Positions 33,640 through 47,910 of a stretch of DNA of 64,000 bases are shown here, piece after piece. Each line of letters begins with the position of its first letter. Position 1 is the stretch's first letter. The position numbers were made by a program, and so were the translations under genes. The notes under the pieces were generated by a model, which worked only from the letters and a program-made list of their open reading frames with translations, did not search any database and had not been told where the DNA came from. Source of the stretch: Zeus faber (taxonomy: Eukaryota > Chordata > Actinopteri > Zeiformes > Zeidae); assembly GCA_960531495.1 (NCBI GenBank), contig OY482849.1:37666754-37730753 (forward strand), in the 5' to 3' direction.

Positions 33640-33830
33640 CAAACAGGTTTTAGAACGGTAACCTGTACTGTACGGTGCAGGGTTCAGTATTGTACCCTGT
33701 ACCGTACGGTGACCTGTACAAGGTTCAGTATGGTGCTCTGTACCGCACTGAACCCTGTACCGTATTGTACGGTGCCCTGTTCAGTACGGTACAGGGTTTG
33801 GTACGGTACAGCGTTGCGTAAGGAACAACG
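33640..33830. repeat. GTAC-rich repeat (TACGGTACAGGG words)
   Basis: Loose repetition of CCTGTACCGTACGGT in both orientations, so the segment is strongly self-complementary. Confidence 0.6.
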
Positions 33831-34002
33831 TTGTTCAGGGTTCAATGGTCAGGATATTTTTCACAAAGTTTAAATGGAAACAAATTACACCATTAAATGT
33901 GCATACGCACAAGAAATTACAAATGAACTATTTCTTGCAGTTCTCAGCTGTTTTAGTCTCATTGCATCCATATTCCTGCTGCCGCAGCCATGCATTAAGC
34001 AG

Positions 34003-35445
<1,443 letters not shown>

Positions 35446-35850
35446 ATAATTGATCTCTTTAACAATAATTGATCTCTTTTCACAGTTTCTTTGCTTTATT
35501 CTATGACATGCCAAAGGCATGCAGGTATACATGAGTACATACATTGGTTTTTAATTTCATCACTATTCAGGAGGAATGGAGCATTGTTTCAATGAGCTGA
35601 AAGATTACCAACCAATTTGTTCATGTCTGTAATGTAAAATTATATAGCTGGGGTTTTCTATGATCTTGGGTTTCAGTTTCTAGTTCCGTGGTTGCAGTTT
35701 CCAGTTGGGGTGGGGATTCTGCCCTCTGGTGTTTAAAGTGTGTCAATTAACAATGAACGTTTTGATATCAATCCCTTTTTCAGCTCCATGATGCCTATTG
35801 TCCGATTACAGAATTGCTGTCGCAGGATCCAGAAGATATGGCTTCATCTT
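35446..35850. other. No gene recognised
   Basis: AT-rich sequence with a tandem ATTGATCTCTTT (near 35450-35475). No frames or elements can be defended. Confidence 0.4.
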
Positions 35851-35854
35851 CTTA

Positions 35855-36065
35855 AGTTCAGTTAAACCAGCCTGTCAGTGATCCAGTTCAGTTTACACCA
35901 GCCTGTCAGTGATCCAGTTCAGTTTACACCAGCCTGTCAGTGATCCAGTTCAGTTTACACCAGCCTGTCAGTGGTCCAGCCTGTCAGTGGTCCAGTTCAG
36001 TTTAACTAGCCTGTCAGTAATACACTTTAGTTTGAACCAGCCTGTCAGTGATCCAGTTCAGAATT
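35855..36065. repeat. 31-bp minisatellite CCAGCCTGTCAGTGATCCAG
   Basis: Six to seven units of CCAGCCTGTCAGTGATCCAG plus TTCAGTTTACA. Confidence 0.9.
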
Positions 36066-36225
36066 CCTACATTGGACTGCAACAGCATTGAGGTTCTTCT
36101 GTGTTTTTACAGATATTTATATTTGACATGGATGTTGTTTTTAAAATGCATTGACCTGGCTACCGCTGTTCTGATGCGCCATTGAAAGTGTATATTATTT
36201 TGCTTCAGCCATGCTTTAATCCATA

Positions 36226-36380
36226 ATTACATTACATTTAGCAGACGCTTTTATCCAAGGTACTTACAATTATTCAAACACAGACGGACGCAGTCATCAG
36301 GTGAAGTGTCTTGCTCAAGGACACTACAGCAACCTTTAGATTACTAGACGACCAGCTCTACCTCCTGAGCTACCATCCCC
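36226..36380 (-). mobile_element. SINE-B copy 5 (internally deleted)
   Basis: TTACATTTAGCAGACGCTTT at the left, GACGGACGCAGTCATCAGG, GTCTTGCTCAAGGACACTAC and CTACCTCCTGAGCTACCATC at the right. The CAATT...GGGG and GGAGGAGCCTGGGATCGAAC parts are missing. Confidence 0.85.
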
Positions 36381-36695
36381 ATAAGATTTATCTGGGCAGG
36401 ATGTTGTCACCCAAAAGCTCCTCCCACCATCCAAATGGCTGATGGGAAATATGTGCTGTAATGCGTGAAGTCAAGTAAGACTTGATTAGCATCATTGTTA
36501 TTTAGCTGCATGAGGCTGTTTGATTAGTAACTAATCAAGAAGATAATCACTGGGGCTCAAAGCCTCGTGTGGGGCGCAGAGGCAGGGCGTGGGGTGTTTA
36601 ATGAAGGTCATGGGATGTGAAGCTGACCCAGAGGGGGCGCTAGCATGTCTCCTTCCTGACCATGTGACTCTCTCCCCAGGTAGCCGTTAGCCAGT

Positions 36696-39305
36696 ATGGC
36701 TGTAGTCATCCGGCTCCAGGGTCTGCCCATTGTGGCAGGAACCATGGACATCCGGCACTTCTTCTCCGGTCTCACCATCCCCGACGGGGGCGTGCACATC
36801 GTGGGGGGCGAGCACGGCGAGGCCTTCATCGTCTTCGCCACCGACGAAGATGCTCGACTGGGCATGATGCGTACAGGCGGAGCCATCAAAGGCTCCAAGG
36901 TGTCTCTGTTGCTAAGCAGCAAGACAGAGATGCAGAACATGATCGAGCTGAGCCGTCGCAGGTTCGAGTCGGGCTCCGCCACCGCTGAAGCTGTGCCTCC
37001 TGCAGGCGGGAGCACCAATCGTCAGGGAGGGCCTGCCACCATGGCAACATCTCAGGCAGGAAGTGTGGGCAGGAGTGGTAGCCATGGTAACCAAGGTTTT
37101 AGTAGCACCCAGCCCTCTGTGACGGCGTCCATGTCTGCCCAAGAGCAGAGTAACAAGATGGCCGCCAACCTTCCAAGCATGCCTCCCAGCTTCACAAACA
37201 GTTACAGTGTGGGCCCCCCCCCCGTCCCCCCCCTACCCTCCATGCCTTCCATGCCCCCGCTGCCTACAATACCCACCATGCCCGTTCCTCCCCCCGTTTC
37301 ATCTCTGCCCCCCATCCCCACTGTCCCCCCCTTGACCCAAGGTCCTCCAGTGCCTCCCATGTCCCACCTCCCCCACATGTCCTCCCTACCCCCCTTCAAC
37401 CCCGCCCTGCCCCCCCCCGGCGGCCTGGGCTCCGGCCTGGCCTTGAACTCCTCTGGCTCCATGCTGTTCAGCCCGCTTGGCCCGCTGGCCTCCTTAGGCC
37501 TTCAGGCTCACATGAAGGCCGCTGCCGCTGCCGGGGGGCTCGGAGCCCCCCCGGACGAGTTGTTCGTCCTCCTACAGAACCTCCCTTTCAGCTACTCTGA
37601 GATGGAGATCCGAGAGTTCCTAGGGGTTCTGGCAGTGGATGGGGTTCGCCCACTGAAGGACGGCCAGGGCCGAGGAACTGGCCGAGCGCTGGTCAAGTTT
37701 TTCAACCCGCAGGATGGACTGGAGGCTGTCAAGCGTGGGGGGGGCATGATGGCTCAGAGGTTCATTGATATATCCCCAGCAACAGAGCGGCAGTGGTCTG
37801 GCCTCATGGACCCTAGCATCAGCTTCATTGCCCCTAGCAACAACAAACCAAGCAACGAGGCTCATGATCAGCTGCACCGCCGCGGTAACGCGACCTCCGT
37901 AGGTGGGCAGCGTGGCCGGTCCCGCTCGCCACACCGCCAGGACTGGTGTGTCTACCTGAAGGGACTCCCCTACGAGGCGGAGAAGAAGCAGATCCAGGAG
38001 TTCTTCAAGAACCTCAACATGGTGGAAGACAGTCTGTACATCGCCTGCGGACCCAATGGTCGAGCTACTGGGGAAGGTTTCCTGGAGTTCCGGACGGAGC
38101 AGGACTATAAGGCGGCACTGGGGAAGCACATGCAGTACATGGGTAATCGCTTCATCCAAGTCCATCCAATCAGCCGCAAGGGAACACTGGAGAAGATGGA
38201 CGCCATCCGCAAGCGAACCGCCACACACGGTGAGGCAAAGAATCCTGATGGATCCAAAGGCCCTAGGAACTGTGCTCACGTTACCAACATCCCCTATAAC
38301 GTGTCCAAGAAGGATGTCCAGGCCTTCCTGGATGGGGTGGGGCTCTATGAGGATAGCCTGAAAGTTCTGACGGATAACCAGGGCAACGGGCTGGGCCAGG
38401 CTGTCTTCCAGCTGCGAACGGAAGAAGATGCTCGCAAGGCTGAGAGGCTCCACCGCCAGAAGCTGAATGGGCGTGATGCCTTTGTGCACCTCGTCACCTT
38501 TGAACAAATGAAGGAGATTGAGAGGAACCCTCCTCCACAGAGCAAGCGGGGCCAGCGGAGCCAGTCCGTCCAGCCCACCCAATCCGTCCAGCCCAGCCCC
38601 CAGACACACATTAACCCCTTTGCTGGGATCAGCGGAGAAGAGTTGAACTTCCTGAGGAACACCATGGGGAATCTCGGAGGGGCTCCCTTCGTAGCACCCT
38701 TCCCAGCGCCAGGGAACGGGTTGGCGGGCCCTCCCCCTTTGCCCCCCCTGGCGGCCGGCCTGAGTGACATGGGGCTCGGCGTGGCCCCTCCCCTGGTGGC
38801 TGGCCTAACAGGGGGACCCATCCTGGAGCCTCCGGGCTTTAGACCAGGTGCCTCAGGCGGCCCGCTGGCCCAAGACGCTCTGAGAGGCCTGCCGTCCTTT
38901 GAAAGTGCCAACAGAAAGACAGAGCGCGGGGGTGTGGCCAACAGCCTGGGTCGTCAGGGAGGCGCGAACAACAGCACACAGCATCAGCACCCGTCGTTCG
39001 GTCCCGGAGCCGACAGTCTGAGAAACCAACCGGGTCCCGGTAACCCTGGCAACCAGCGTGTTGGCTGCCCCGCCATTGTCAAGCTGCAGAACATGCCGTT
39101 CACGGTCACTGTAGACGAGATCCTGGACTTCTTCTATGGGTACCAGGTTCTGCCCGGTTCCGTGTGCCTGCAGTTCAGCGACAAGGGCCTTCCCACTGGC
39201 GAGGCCATGGTGGCCTTCCAGAACCACGACGAGGCCGCTGCGGCCGTCATGGACCTCAACGAGCGGCCCATCGGCGCCCGCAAGGTCAAAGTCAGCCTGG
39301 GCTGA
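36696..39305 (+). CDS. rbm12: RNA-binding protein 12 (SWAN), single coding exon
   Basis: An uninterrupted 869-codon frame (human 932). The exon begins after an acceptor at 36678-36679 (pyrimidine tract then CAG), leaving 16 nt of 5' UTR before the ATG, so upstream 5' UTR exons must exist. The protein holds RRM/qRRM domains at about residues 1-85, 285-365, 410-490, 525-605 and 788-869. Between the first two lies a Pro/Met-rich segment (about 155-265), and a Gly/Pro-rich linker lies at about 610-780. The N terminus MAVVIRLQGLPIVAGTMDIR and the last RRM (CPAIVKLQNMPF) are nearly unchanged in vertebrates. RBM12 is nuclear and its molecular role is not well settled; human variants are linked to psychosis and to GPCR/cAMP signalling. 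The coding region is GC-rich and lacks the repeat load of its surroundings, consistent with strong constraint. Confidence 0.97.
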   Translation: MAVVIRLQGLPIVAGTMDIRHFFSGLTIPDGGVHIVGGEHGEAFIVFATDEDARLGMMRTGGAIKGSKVSLLLSSKTEMQNMIELSRRRFESGSATAEAVPPAGGSTNRQGGPATMATSQAGSVGRSGSHGNQGFSSTQPSVTASMSAQEQSNKMAANLPSMPPSFTNSYSVGPPPVPPLPSMPSMPPLPTIPTMPVPPPVSSLPPIPTVPPLTQGPPVPPMSHLPHMSSLPPFNPALPPPGGLGSGLALNSSGSMLFSPLGPLASLGLQAHMKAAAAAGGLGAPPDELFVLLQNLPFSYSEMEIREFLGVLAVDGVRPLKDGQGRGTGRALVKFFNPQDGLEAVKRGGGMMAQRFIDISPATERQWSGLMDPSISFIAPSNNKPSNEAHDQLHRRGNATSVGGQRGRSRSPHRQDWCVYLKGLPYEAEKKQIQEFFKNLNMVEDSLYIACGPNGRATGEGFLEFRTEQDYKAALGKHMQYMGNRFIQVHPISRKGTLEKMDAIRKRTATHGEAKNPDGSKGPRNCAHVTNIPYNVSKKDVQAFLDGVGLYEDSLKVLTDNQGNGLGQAVFQLRTEEDARKAERLHRQKLNGRDAFVHLVTFEQMKEIERNPPPQSKRGQRSQSVQPTQSVQPSPQTHINPFAGISGEELNFLRNTMGNLGGAPFVAPFPAPGNGLAGPPPLPPLAAGLSDMGLGVAPPLVAGLTGGPILEPPGFRPGASGGPLAQDALRGLPSFESANRKTERGGVANSLGRQGGANNSTQHQHPSFGPGADSLRNQPGPGNPGNQRVGCPAIVKLQNMPFTVTVDEILDFFYGYQVLPGSVCLQFSDKGLPTGEAMVAFQNHDEAAAAVMDLNERPIGARKVKVSLG

Positions 39306-41000
39306 GAGGCCATGCCCATCATCCCTGGCTCCTCCCCTACAGCTTTAGGTCAGACTGATAACCCTCCCACTCTCCCCTGGCTCCTACCCTCATTTTTAGG
39401 TGAAGCCAAGTAATCCCTCCCACTCTCACCTGGCCCCACTCCTCCCCGCTGTGTGTCTGGGAGTAGAAACCGAATAAACACTTCCTCTTCTCTGAATAAA
39501 GTTTAACCATGCAGACCATGTTATTCAAGTACTATAGCGCGCTGAGCAGGTTGTTACCATGACGACGCAGCATCTGTCGTCATGTCTGGAGCTGTTGAAA
39601 GTGTCATGCCTGTTTTGTTCCACGGTAACAGGCTGAAAGGGCTGGGATGCTATTGCTATGGTAATATCTTCACATGGCGGTGTCTTGCTATGACGATGTG
39701 GTGAAATGATGCTAAATGTTGATTAAAAGCTGTTGCTATGGTGATCTGTTGATATGCTGTGATGAGATATCTGACCAACTGCGCTGTTTTCAAACTGTCA
39801 CGGTAACTTACACATGCTTGTATTTTACTGTTTGGTTACCGGTTTCCCTCTCTCTCTCTGTGTTGGTGTCTCTCTCCGTTTGTCTCTCATAATCCGTCAC
39901 TCTCTTTTTCACTGTCTGTGTTTTAGCTCCTGCATGAATCACTTCACTGTTAAAACCATGAAGCTGGGTTTTCTTTTTGTCAAATAAATTGGTGTGATTT
40001 CCTGTTTTTAAATCCTGAATTCCTGCACGTGCTCAGTCGAGTCTCAGAAGCGGTCGCAGAATAAATTGACTTTGTGATGAGTCGATTATAGTTTGAACTG
40101 CGCAGTCTCTGAGCTATAGAAAATATTCAGGCTCTGTTTCCTGTCTGTGTGAATGTAGCCTCTTAAGTCTGTAAAGAAAAAATAAATGTTGAGTTTGTCA
40201 CACAACAGAAAAGTGTTATTAACCACCCGGCAAAATTTCAATGATTGGGGAGGAAAAAAGTAAGCAGTATTCTGTGCTCTGAAAGGCTGGGGGCATGCCC
40301 CCGACAGCGCTGAAGCTACGGCCAATTGCAAGAGAGGTGCAGCCTCTCAGGTTCAGACACGGCGCCAGGATAAAGTGTCTGTGGGCGCAGTTAAAAATGG
40401 CAAGGGGGGCCACGCCTGGGGGTGGGGGTTAAATCCGTAAAAACACTGTTTTTAATTGCTTTGTTTGGAGAACTGTTTGCTCTGATCTCTGGAGCTGCTC
40501 TGATGACGGTAGTTGGGAACCTCTGCTCTGGCCCAATGATGCTAATGTGCTCTAGGCTTTATACAGTGTTTACACAGTGGCCTGTGCTAAGTGGGGCCAG
40601 TGCATCAATCGAACCACCATTTCAGACCTGCCAAAAAATCCTCAATACAAAGATGGTGAAAAACAGTTGTCAAACTCTTCAGTCTGGCGTCCTTCAGTCT
40701 TTTTGCATGTTTCCAGCAATAACTGTCACGTGTAATGTGTTTAGAAACAAATCACTGAATTGATTTTTAACATTCCAGCTGTAGATGGTGTGAAAAGGAG
40801 CTGACGTTTCAAAAAACTGATGGTTAGTTGAAGGTTGAAGCCGTTTGGGTGCTGCTGTGACCTTCACACAGAGGCCAAGGTCACGTTCCAGAAGAGTGGG
40901 AGATGGAGCGGATTTATTGATCAGTGTACAGCTGTCGATCCATGAAACTGCTTCCTGTGAAACATTTTGCAGCATGTCATGATGTAGAAATACAGCAGTA
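39306..41000. other. rbm12 3' UTR and following sequence
   Basis: 3' UTR to about 39500 (or about 40000). 39501-41000 shows no gene. 40220-40440 includes a GGCATGCCCCC-containing segment that looks like an old repeat, but I cannot assign it. Confidence 0.5.
39473..39500 (+). terminator. Polyadenylation signals of rbm12
   Basis: AATAAA at 39473-39478 and 39495-39500, about 170-195 bp after the rbm12 stop. Another AATAAA at 39983-39988 could end a longer 3' UTR. Confidence 0.55.
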
Positions 41001-41520
41001 CTGTGCTAATAGAGCTGGATACTGTACAGCTGCACACTAGAGCTGTATACTTTACACTGTAGAGCTAGACACTGTAGAGCTGTACACTATACACTGTAGG
41101 GCTAGACTAGAACTAGGCACTGTCGAACTGTACACTAGCGCTGGCCACTACAGCTGTATACTGCAGACCTGCACACTGTAGAGCTGTGCACTGGAGCTGT
41201 ACACTGTAGAACTGCACTAGAGTTCTATGTTGTAGAGCTGCACACTAGATCTGTATACTGTAAACCTGCACACTGTAGAGCTGTGTACTGTAGAGTTGCA
41301 CACTTTGGAGCTGAATACTGTAGAGCTGCGCACTAGAGCTGTATACTGTGGAGCTAGACACTGTAAAGCTGTATATTGTAGAGCTGCGCACTACTGTAGA
41401 GCTGCGCACTAGAGCTGTATACTGTGGAGCTAGACACTGTAAAGCTGTATATTGTAGAGCTGCGCACTACTGTAGAGCTGCACACTGTACAGATACACTG
41501 TAGAGCTGAAGCTTCAATGT
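41000..41520. repeat. Minisatellite CTGTAGAGCTGTACACTAGAG
   Basis: Irregular 15-30-bp units of ACTGTAGAGCTG with CACACTAG/TATACTG. One ~63-bp block is duplicated (41320-41470). Confidence 0.85.
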
Positions 41521-41539
41521 GTGTGTGACTGAAGGCTCC

Positions 41540-41915
41540 TCACCACAGCAGGTAAGTAGGTTATGGTTAGTTAACCTGGTTATTTTTCTGATTATGGTTA
41601 GTTAACCTTATTAGGATTAGTTAACCTGGTTAGTTTTCTGGCAATGGTTAGTTCACCTTTCTATGGTGAGGTTACCTGCTTAGTTTTATGGTTATGGTTA
41701 GTTCATCTTATATGGGTTAGCTTACCTGGTTAGTTTTCTGGATATGATTAATTAACTTGATTAGGGTTAGTTAACCTGGTTAGTGTTCTGGTTATGGTCA
41801 GTTCATCTGATTAGGGTTAGTTAACTTGGTCTGGTTTCTGGTTATGGTTCGTTAACCTGTTCAGGGATCGTTGACCTGGTTAGTGCTTCTGGTTATGGTT
41901 AATTAACATGGCCTT
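41540..41915. repeat. Minisatellite GGTTAGTTAACCTGGTTAG
   Basis: Units of about 25-60 bp built on TTATGGTTAGTTAACCTGGT and TTAGTTTTCTGG. Confidence 0.85.
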
Positions 41916-42039
41916 TTGAGTGTATATCTTTCCCATCCACATTCCAATGTGTCTGCAGCTCTGATCAATCACATTCTGGATATTGATTAGGGATGTGGGT
42001 TCGATAGGCTAGTTCAATACTGGATCGGTGCATGGCCCA

Positions 42040-42560
42040 CAATGTTTAGTACTACAGTAGTACTATAGTATTAGTGCTATATTACTACAGTACTACTACT
42101 ATATTGCAACAGTAGTACCACTACTATATTACTACAGTAGTACTACCGTATTACTGCTATATTACTACAGTACTACTACTATATTGCTACAGTAGTACTA
42201 CTACAGTATTACTACTATATAGCTAAAGTAGTACTACTTCTATATTACCACAGTAGTACTACTATATTACTACTATATTACAACAGTGTTACTACTTTAT
42301 AAATTACAGTACTACTACTGTATTACAGTAATACATTAGTAATACTACTATATTACCACAGTATTACTACTGCTATATTATTACATTAGCACTACAGTAG
42401 TACTGTATTACTACTATATTACTAAAGTACTACGACTACTAGATTAGTACAGTAGTACTACTCCTAGATTGCTACAGTATTACTTCAGCATTACTACTAT
42501 ATTACTACAGTAGTACTACTCCTAGATTGGTACACTATTACTACAGCATTACTACAGTGA
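42040..42560. repeat. TACTACAGTAGTACTAC degenerate repeat
   Basis: TAC/TAG/ATT triplet-type repeat (ATATTACTACAGTAGTACTA). It is highly self-complementary. Confidence 0.85.
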
Positions 42561-42673
42561 TTTTTTTTTAGGTCTTGACGTTTATTTTATTGAACTCTTA
42601 CTTTCCAACCCGAGCGGAGGTCTGCTCACTTCCGGGTCTGTGGTTTAGGGGCGGAACTGAGAGTCCATGCTGT

Positions 42674-42712
42674 CCAATCAGAGCGCGCTCTGTCAGGCGA
42701 GAAGCCAATCAG
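42674..42712 (+). promoter_or_regulatory. Pair of NF-Y type CCAAT boxes, 31 bp apart
   Basis: CCAATCAG occurs at 42674-42681 and again at 42705-42712, the same orientation and about three helical turns apart, inside a short CG-containing island (42600-42750) beside the 48-bp satellite. This spacing is typical of NF-Y-driven promoters. It could be an alternative cpne1 promoter or a promoter fossil of a repeat. Confidence 0.35.
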
Positions 42713-42755
42713 AAGCAGGCCTTCTGCTGCACGAGCTCAAGCTGCTGCTTCGCTA

Positions 42756-45700
42756 GTATACATATGTAATATTATACATAAGTATAAAAATATAAGTCAA
42801 ATACAATACATATGTAATATTATACATAAGTATAAAAATAGAAGTCAAATACAATACATATGTAATATTATACATAAGTATAAAAATAGAAGTCAAATAC
42901 AATACATATGTAATATTATACATAAGTATAAAAATAGAAGTCAAATACAATACATATGTAATATTATACATAAGTATAAAAATATAAGTCAAATACAATA
43001 CATATGTAATATTATACATAAGTATAAAAATATAAGTCAAATACAATACATATGTAATATTATACATAAGTATAAAAATATAAGTCAAATACAATACATA
43101 TGTAATATTATACATAAGTATAAAAATAGAAGTCAAATACAATACATATGTAATATTATACATAAGTATAAAAATAGAAGTCAAATACAATACATATGTA
43201 ATATTATACATAAGTATAAAAAGATAAGTCAAATACAATACATATGTAATATTATACATAAGTATAAAAATAGAAGTCAAATACAATACATATGTAATAT
43301 TATACATAAGTATAAAAATAGAAGTCTAATACAATACATATGTAATATTATACATAAGTATAAAAATAGAAGTCAAATACAATACATATGTAATATTATA
43401 CATAAGTATAAAAATATAAGTCAAATACAATACATATGTAATATTATACATAAGTATAAAAATAGAAGTCAAATACAATACATATGTAATATTATACATA
43501 AGTATAAAAATAGAAGTCAAATACAATACATATGTAATATTATACATAAGTATAAAAATAGAAGTCAAATACAATACATATGTAATATTATACATAAGTA
43601 TAAAAATAGAAGTCAAATACAATACATATGTAATATTATACATAAGTATAAAAATAGAAGTCAAATACAATACATATGTAATATTATACATAAGTATAAA
43701 AATAGAAGTCAAATACAATACATATGTAATATTATACATAAGTATAAAAATAGAAGTCAAATACAATACATATACAATATTATACATAAGTATAAAAATA
43801 GAAGTCAAATACAATACATATGTAATATTATACATAAGTATAAAAATAGAAGTCAAATACAATACATATGTAATATTATACATAAGTATAAAAATAGAAG
43901 TCAAATACAATACATATGTAATATTATACATAAGTATAAAAATAGAAGTCAAATACAATACATATGTAATATTATACATAAGTATAAAAATAGAAGTCAA
44001 ATACAATACATATGTAATATTATACATAAGTATAAAAATATAAGTCTAATACAATACATATGTAATATTATACATAAGTATAAAAATATAAGTCAAATAC
44101 AATACATATGTAATATTATACATAAGTATAAAAATATAAGTCAAATACAATACATATGTAATATTATACATAAGTATAAAAATAGAAGTCAAATACAATA
44201 CATATGTAATATTATACATAAGTATAAAAATAGAAGTCAAATACAATACATATGTAATATTATACATAAGTATAAAAATAGAAGTCAAATACAATACATA
44301 TGTAATATTATACATAAGTATAAAAATAGAAGTCTAATACAATACATATGTAATATTATACATAAGTATAAAAATAGAAGTCTAATACAATACATATGTA
44401 ATATTATACATAAGTATAAAAATAGAAGTCAAATACAATACATATGTAATATTATACATAAGTATAAAAATAGAAGTCAAATACAATACATATGTAATAT
44501 TATACATAAGTATAAAAATAGAAGTCAAATACAATACATATACAATATTATACATAAGTATAAAAATAGAAGTCAAATACAATACATATGTAATATTATA
44601 CATAAGTATAAAAATAGAAGTCAAATACAATACATATGTAATATTATACATAAGTATAAAAATAGAAGTCAAATACAATACATATGTAATATTATACATA
44701 AGTATAAAAATAGAAGTCAAATACAATACATATGTAATATTATACATAAGTATAAAAATAGAAGTCAAATACAATACATATACAATATTATACATAAGTA
44801 TAAAAATAGAAGTCAAATACAATACATATACAATATTATACATAAGTATAAAAATAGAAGTCAAATACAATACATATACAATATTATACATAAGTATAAA
44901 AATAGAAGTCAAATACAATACATATACAATATTATACATAAGTATAAAAATAGAAGTCAAATACAATACATATACAATATTATACATAAGTATAAAAATA
45001 GAAGTCAAATACAATACATATACAATATTATACATAAGTATAAAAATAGAAGTCAAATACAATACATATACAATATTATACATAAGTATAAAAATAGAAG
45101 TCAAATACAATACATATACAATATTATACATAAGTATAAAAATAGAAGTCAAATACAATACATATACAATATTATACATAAGTATAAAAATAGAAGTCAA
45201 ATACAATACATATGTAATATTATACATAAGCATAAAAATAGAAGTCAAATACAATACATATACAATATTATACATAAGCATAAAAATAGAAGTCAAATAC
45301 AATACATATACAATATTATACATAAGCATAAAAATAGAAGTCAAATACAATACATATACAATATTATACATAAGTATAAAAATAGAAGTCAAATACAATA
45401 CATATACAATATTATACATAAGTATAAAAATAGAAGTCAAATACAATACATATACAATATTATACATAAGTATAAAAATAGAAGTCAAATACAATACATA
45501 TACAATATTATACATAAGTATAAAAATAGAAGTCAAATACAATACATATACAATATTATACATAAGTATAAAAATAGAAGTCAAATACAATACATATACA
45601 ATATTATACATAAGTATAAAAATAGAAGTCAAATACAATACATATACAATATTATACATAAGTATAAAAATAGAAGTCAAATACAATACATATACAATAT

Positions 45701-46610
45701 TATACATAAGTATAAAAATAGAAGTCAAATACAATACATATACAATATTATACATAAGTATAAAAATAGAAGTCAAATACAATACATATACAATATTATA
45801 CATAAGTATAAAAATAGAAGTCACATACAATACATATACAATATTATACATAAGCATAAAAATAGAAGTCACATACAATACATATACAATATTATACATA
45901 AGCATAAAAATATAAGTCAAATAGTATACATATGTAATATTATACATAAGCATAAAAATAGAAGTCAAATAGTATACATATGTAATATTATACATAAGCA
46001 TAAAAATAGAAGTCAAATACTATACATATACAATATTATACATAAGCATAAAAATAGAAGTCAAATAGTATACATATATAATATACATAAGCATAATATA
46101 AGTCAAATTGTATAAATATATAATATACATAAGCATAATAATAGATGTCAAATAGTATACATATACAGTATTATACATTACCATAATATTTTAGTCAAAT
46201 AGTATACATATATATTACATATTTGCACAATTATATATTAGTCAAATAGTTTACATATATACTATTATACATTACCGTAATATCTTAGTCAAATAATATA
46301 CATAAAAAATATTACACATTACCACAATATTTCAGTCAAATAGTATACATATATAATATTATACTTAAGCATAATATATTAGTCAAATAGTATACATATA
46401 CTGTATAATATTATACTTTAGCATAATATACTGGTCAAATAGTATACATATATAATAATACACATTAGCATAATATATTTGACAAATTGTATACATTAAT
46501 ATATTATGCTAATGTATAATATTATATGTCAAATTGTGTACATATATAATATTACGCATTAGCACAATATATTCGTCAAATCATAAAACATAATATTAAA
46601 GTATAATATT
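42756..46610. repeat. 48-bp AT-rich satellite array (~69 copies) with decayed 3' flank
   Basis: Unit CATATGTAATATTATACATA continuing AGTATAAAAATAGAAGTCAA then ATACAATA, near-identical over 42756-46060 and increasingly degraded to 46610. Two main variants: CATATGTAATATT (mostly 42756-44760) and CATATACAATATT (mostly 44520-45890), with isolated switched units (for example 43770 and 45211). A secondary site is TATAAG/TAGAAG. On - the unit reads MYNITYVLYLTSIFIL, open because 48 is a multiple of three. Confidence 0.97.
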
Positions 46611-46826
46611 ATAATAGTATAATAAGTATAATATTCTTGAATAATAATATTATATAAATATTAAAAAATATTCAAGGAAACTGTCATTCAGACCAGACAG
46701 AGTGAGACATGATGATGAACCCTCTACCTGTCTGTGTACATGTCTGTGTGTCTACATGCCTGTCTACATGTCTGTCTCCCTACCTGTCTGTCTCTACTTG
46801 TCTGTCGCTCTACCTGTCTGTCTCTC

Positions 46827-47910
46827 TAGGGCATTATAGGACTTGATAGGGCATTATAGGACTTGATAGGGCATTATAGGACTTGAAAGGGTGTTATAGG
46901 ACACAATAGGGTGTTATAGGACACAATGGGGCATTATAGGACACACAATGGGGCATTATGGGACACAATGGGGCATTATAGGACACGATAGGGCATTGTA
47001 GGACACAATTGGGAATTATAGGACACGATGGGGCATTATAAGACACAATGGGGCATTATAGGACACACAATGGGGCATTATAGGACACACAATGGGGCAT
47101 TATAGGACACAATGGGGAATTATAGGACAGAGCATTATGGGACACAATAGGACACGATAGGGAATTGTAGGACACAATAGGGAATTATAGGACACAATGG
47201 GGCATTATAGGACACAATGGGGCATTATAGGACTTGATAGGGTGTTATAGGACACAATGGGGCGTTATAGGACTTGATAGGGTGTTATAGGACACAACAG
47301 GGTGTTATAGGACACAATGGGGCATTATAGGACACGATAGGGCATCATAGGACACAGAGCATTATGGGACACAATAGGACACGATAGGGCATTATAGGAC
47401 ACGATAGGGCATTGTAGGACACAATAGGGAATTATAGGACACAATGGGGCATTATAGGACACAATGGGGCATTATAGGACTTGATAGGGTGTTATAGGAC
47501 ACAACATGGTGTTATAGGACACAATGGGGCATTATAGGACACAATGGGGCATTAAAGGACACACAATGGGGCATTATAGGAGACGATAGGGCATCATAGG
47601 ACACGATAGGGCATTATAGGACACGATAGGGCATCATAGGACACGATAGGGCATCATAGGACACGATAGGGCATCATAGGACACAATAGGGCATTATGGG
47701 ACACAATAGGGCATTATGGGAAACAATAGGACACGATAGGGCATAATAGAACACGATAGGGCATAATAGAACACGATAGGGCATAATAGAACACGATAGG
47801 GCATTATAGGACACGATGGGGCATTATAGGACATGATGGGGCCTTATAGGACACAATGGGGCCTTATAGGACATGATAGGGCATTATAGGACACAATGGG
47901 GCATATAATC
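46827..47910. repeat. 20-bp minisatellite GGACACAATGGGGCATTATA
   Basis: Over 50 units. Variants are ACACGATAGGGCATTATAGG, CTTGATAGGG and GTGTTATAGG; some blocks are duplicated as a whole. Confidence 0.95.

Noticed and set aside
44382-46016. 544-codon minus-strand frame
   Set aside because: It is the 48-bp satellite read in its one stop-free frame. No start context, domain or codon signal suggests a gene; kept only as an observation on the repeat.
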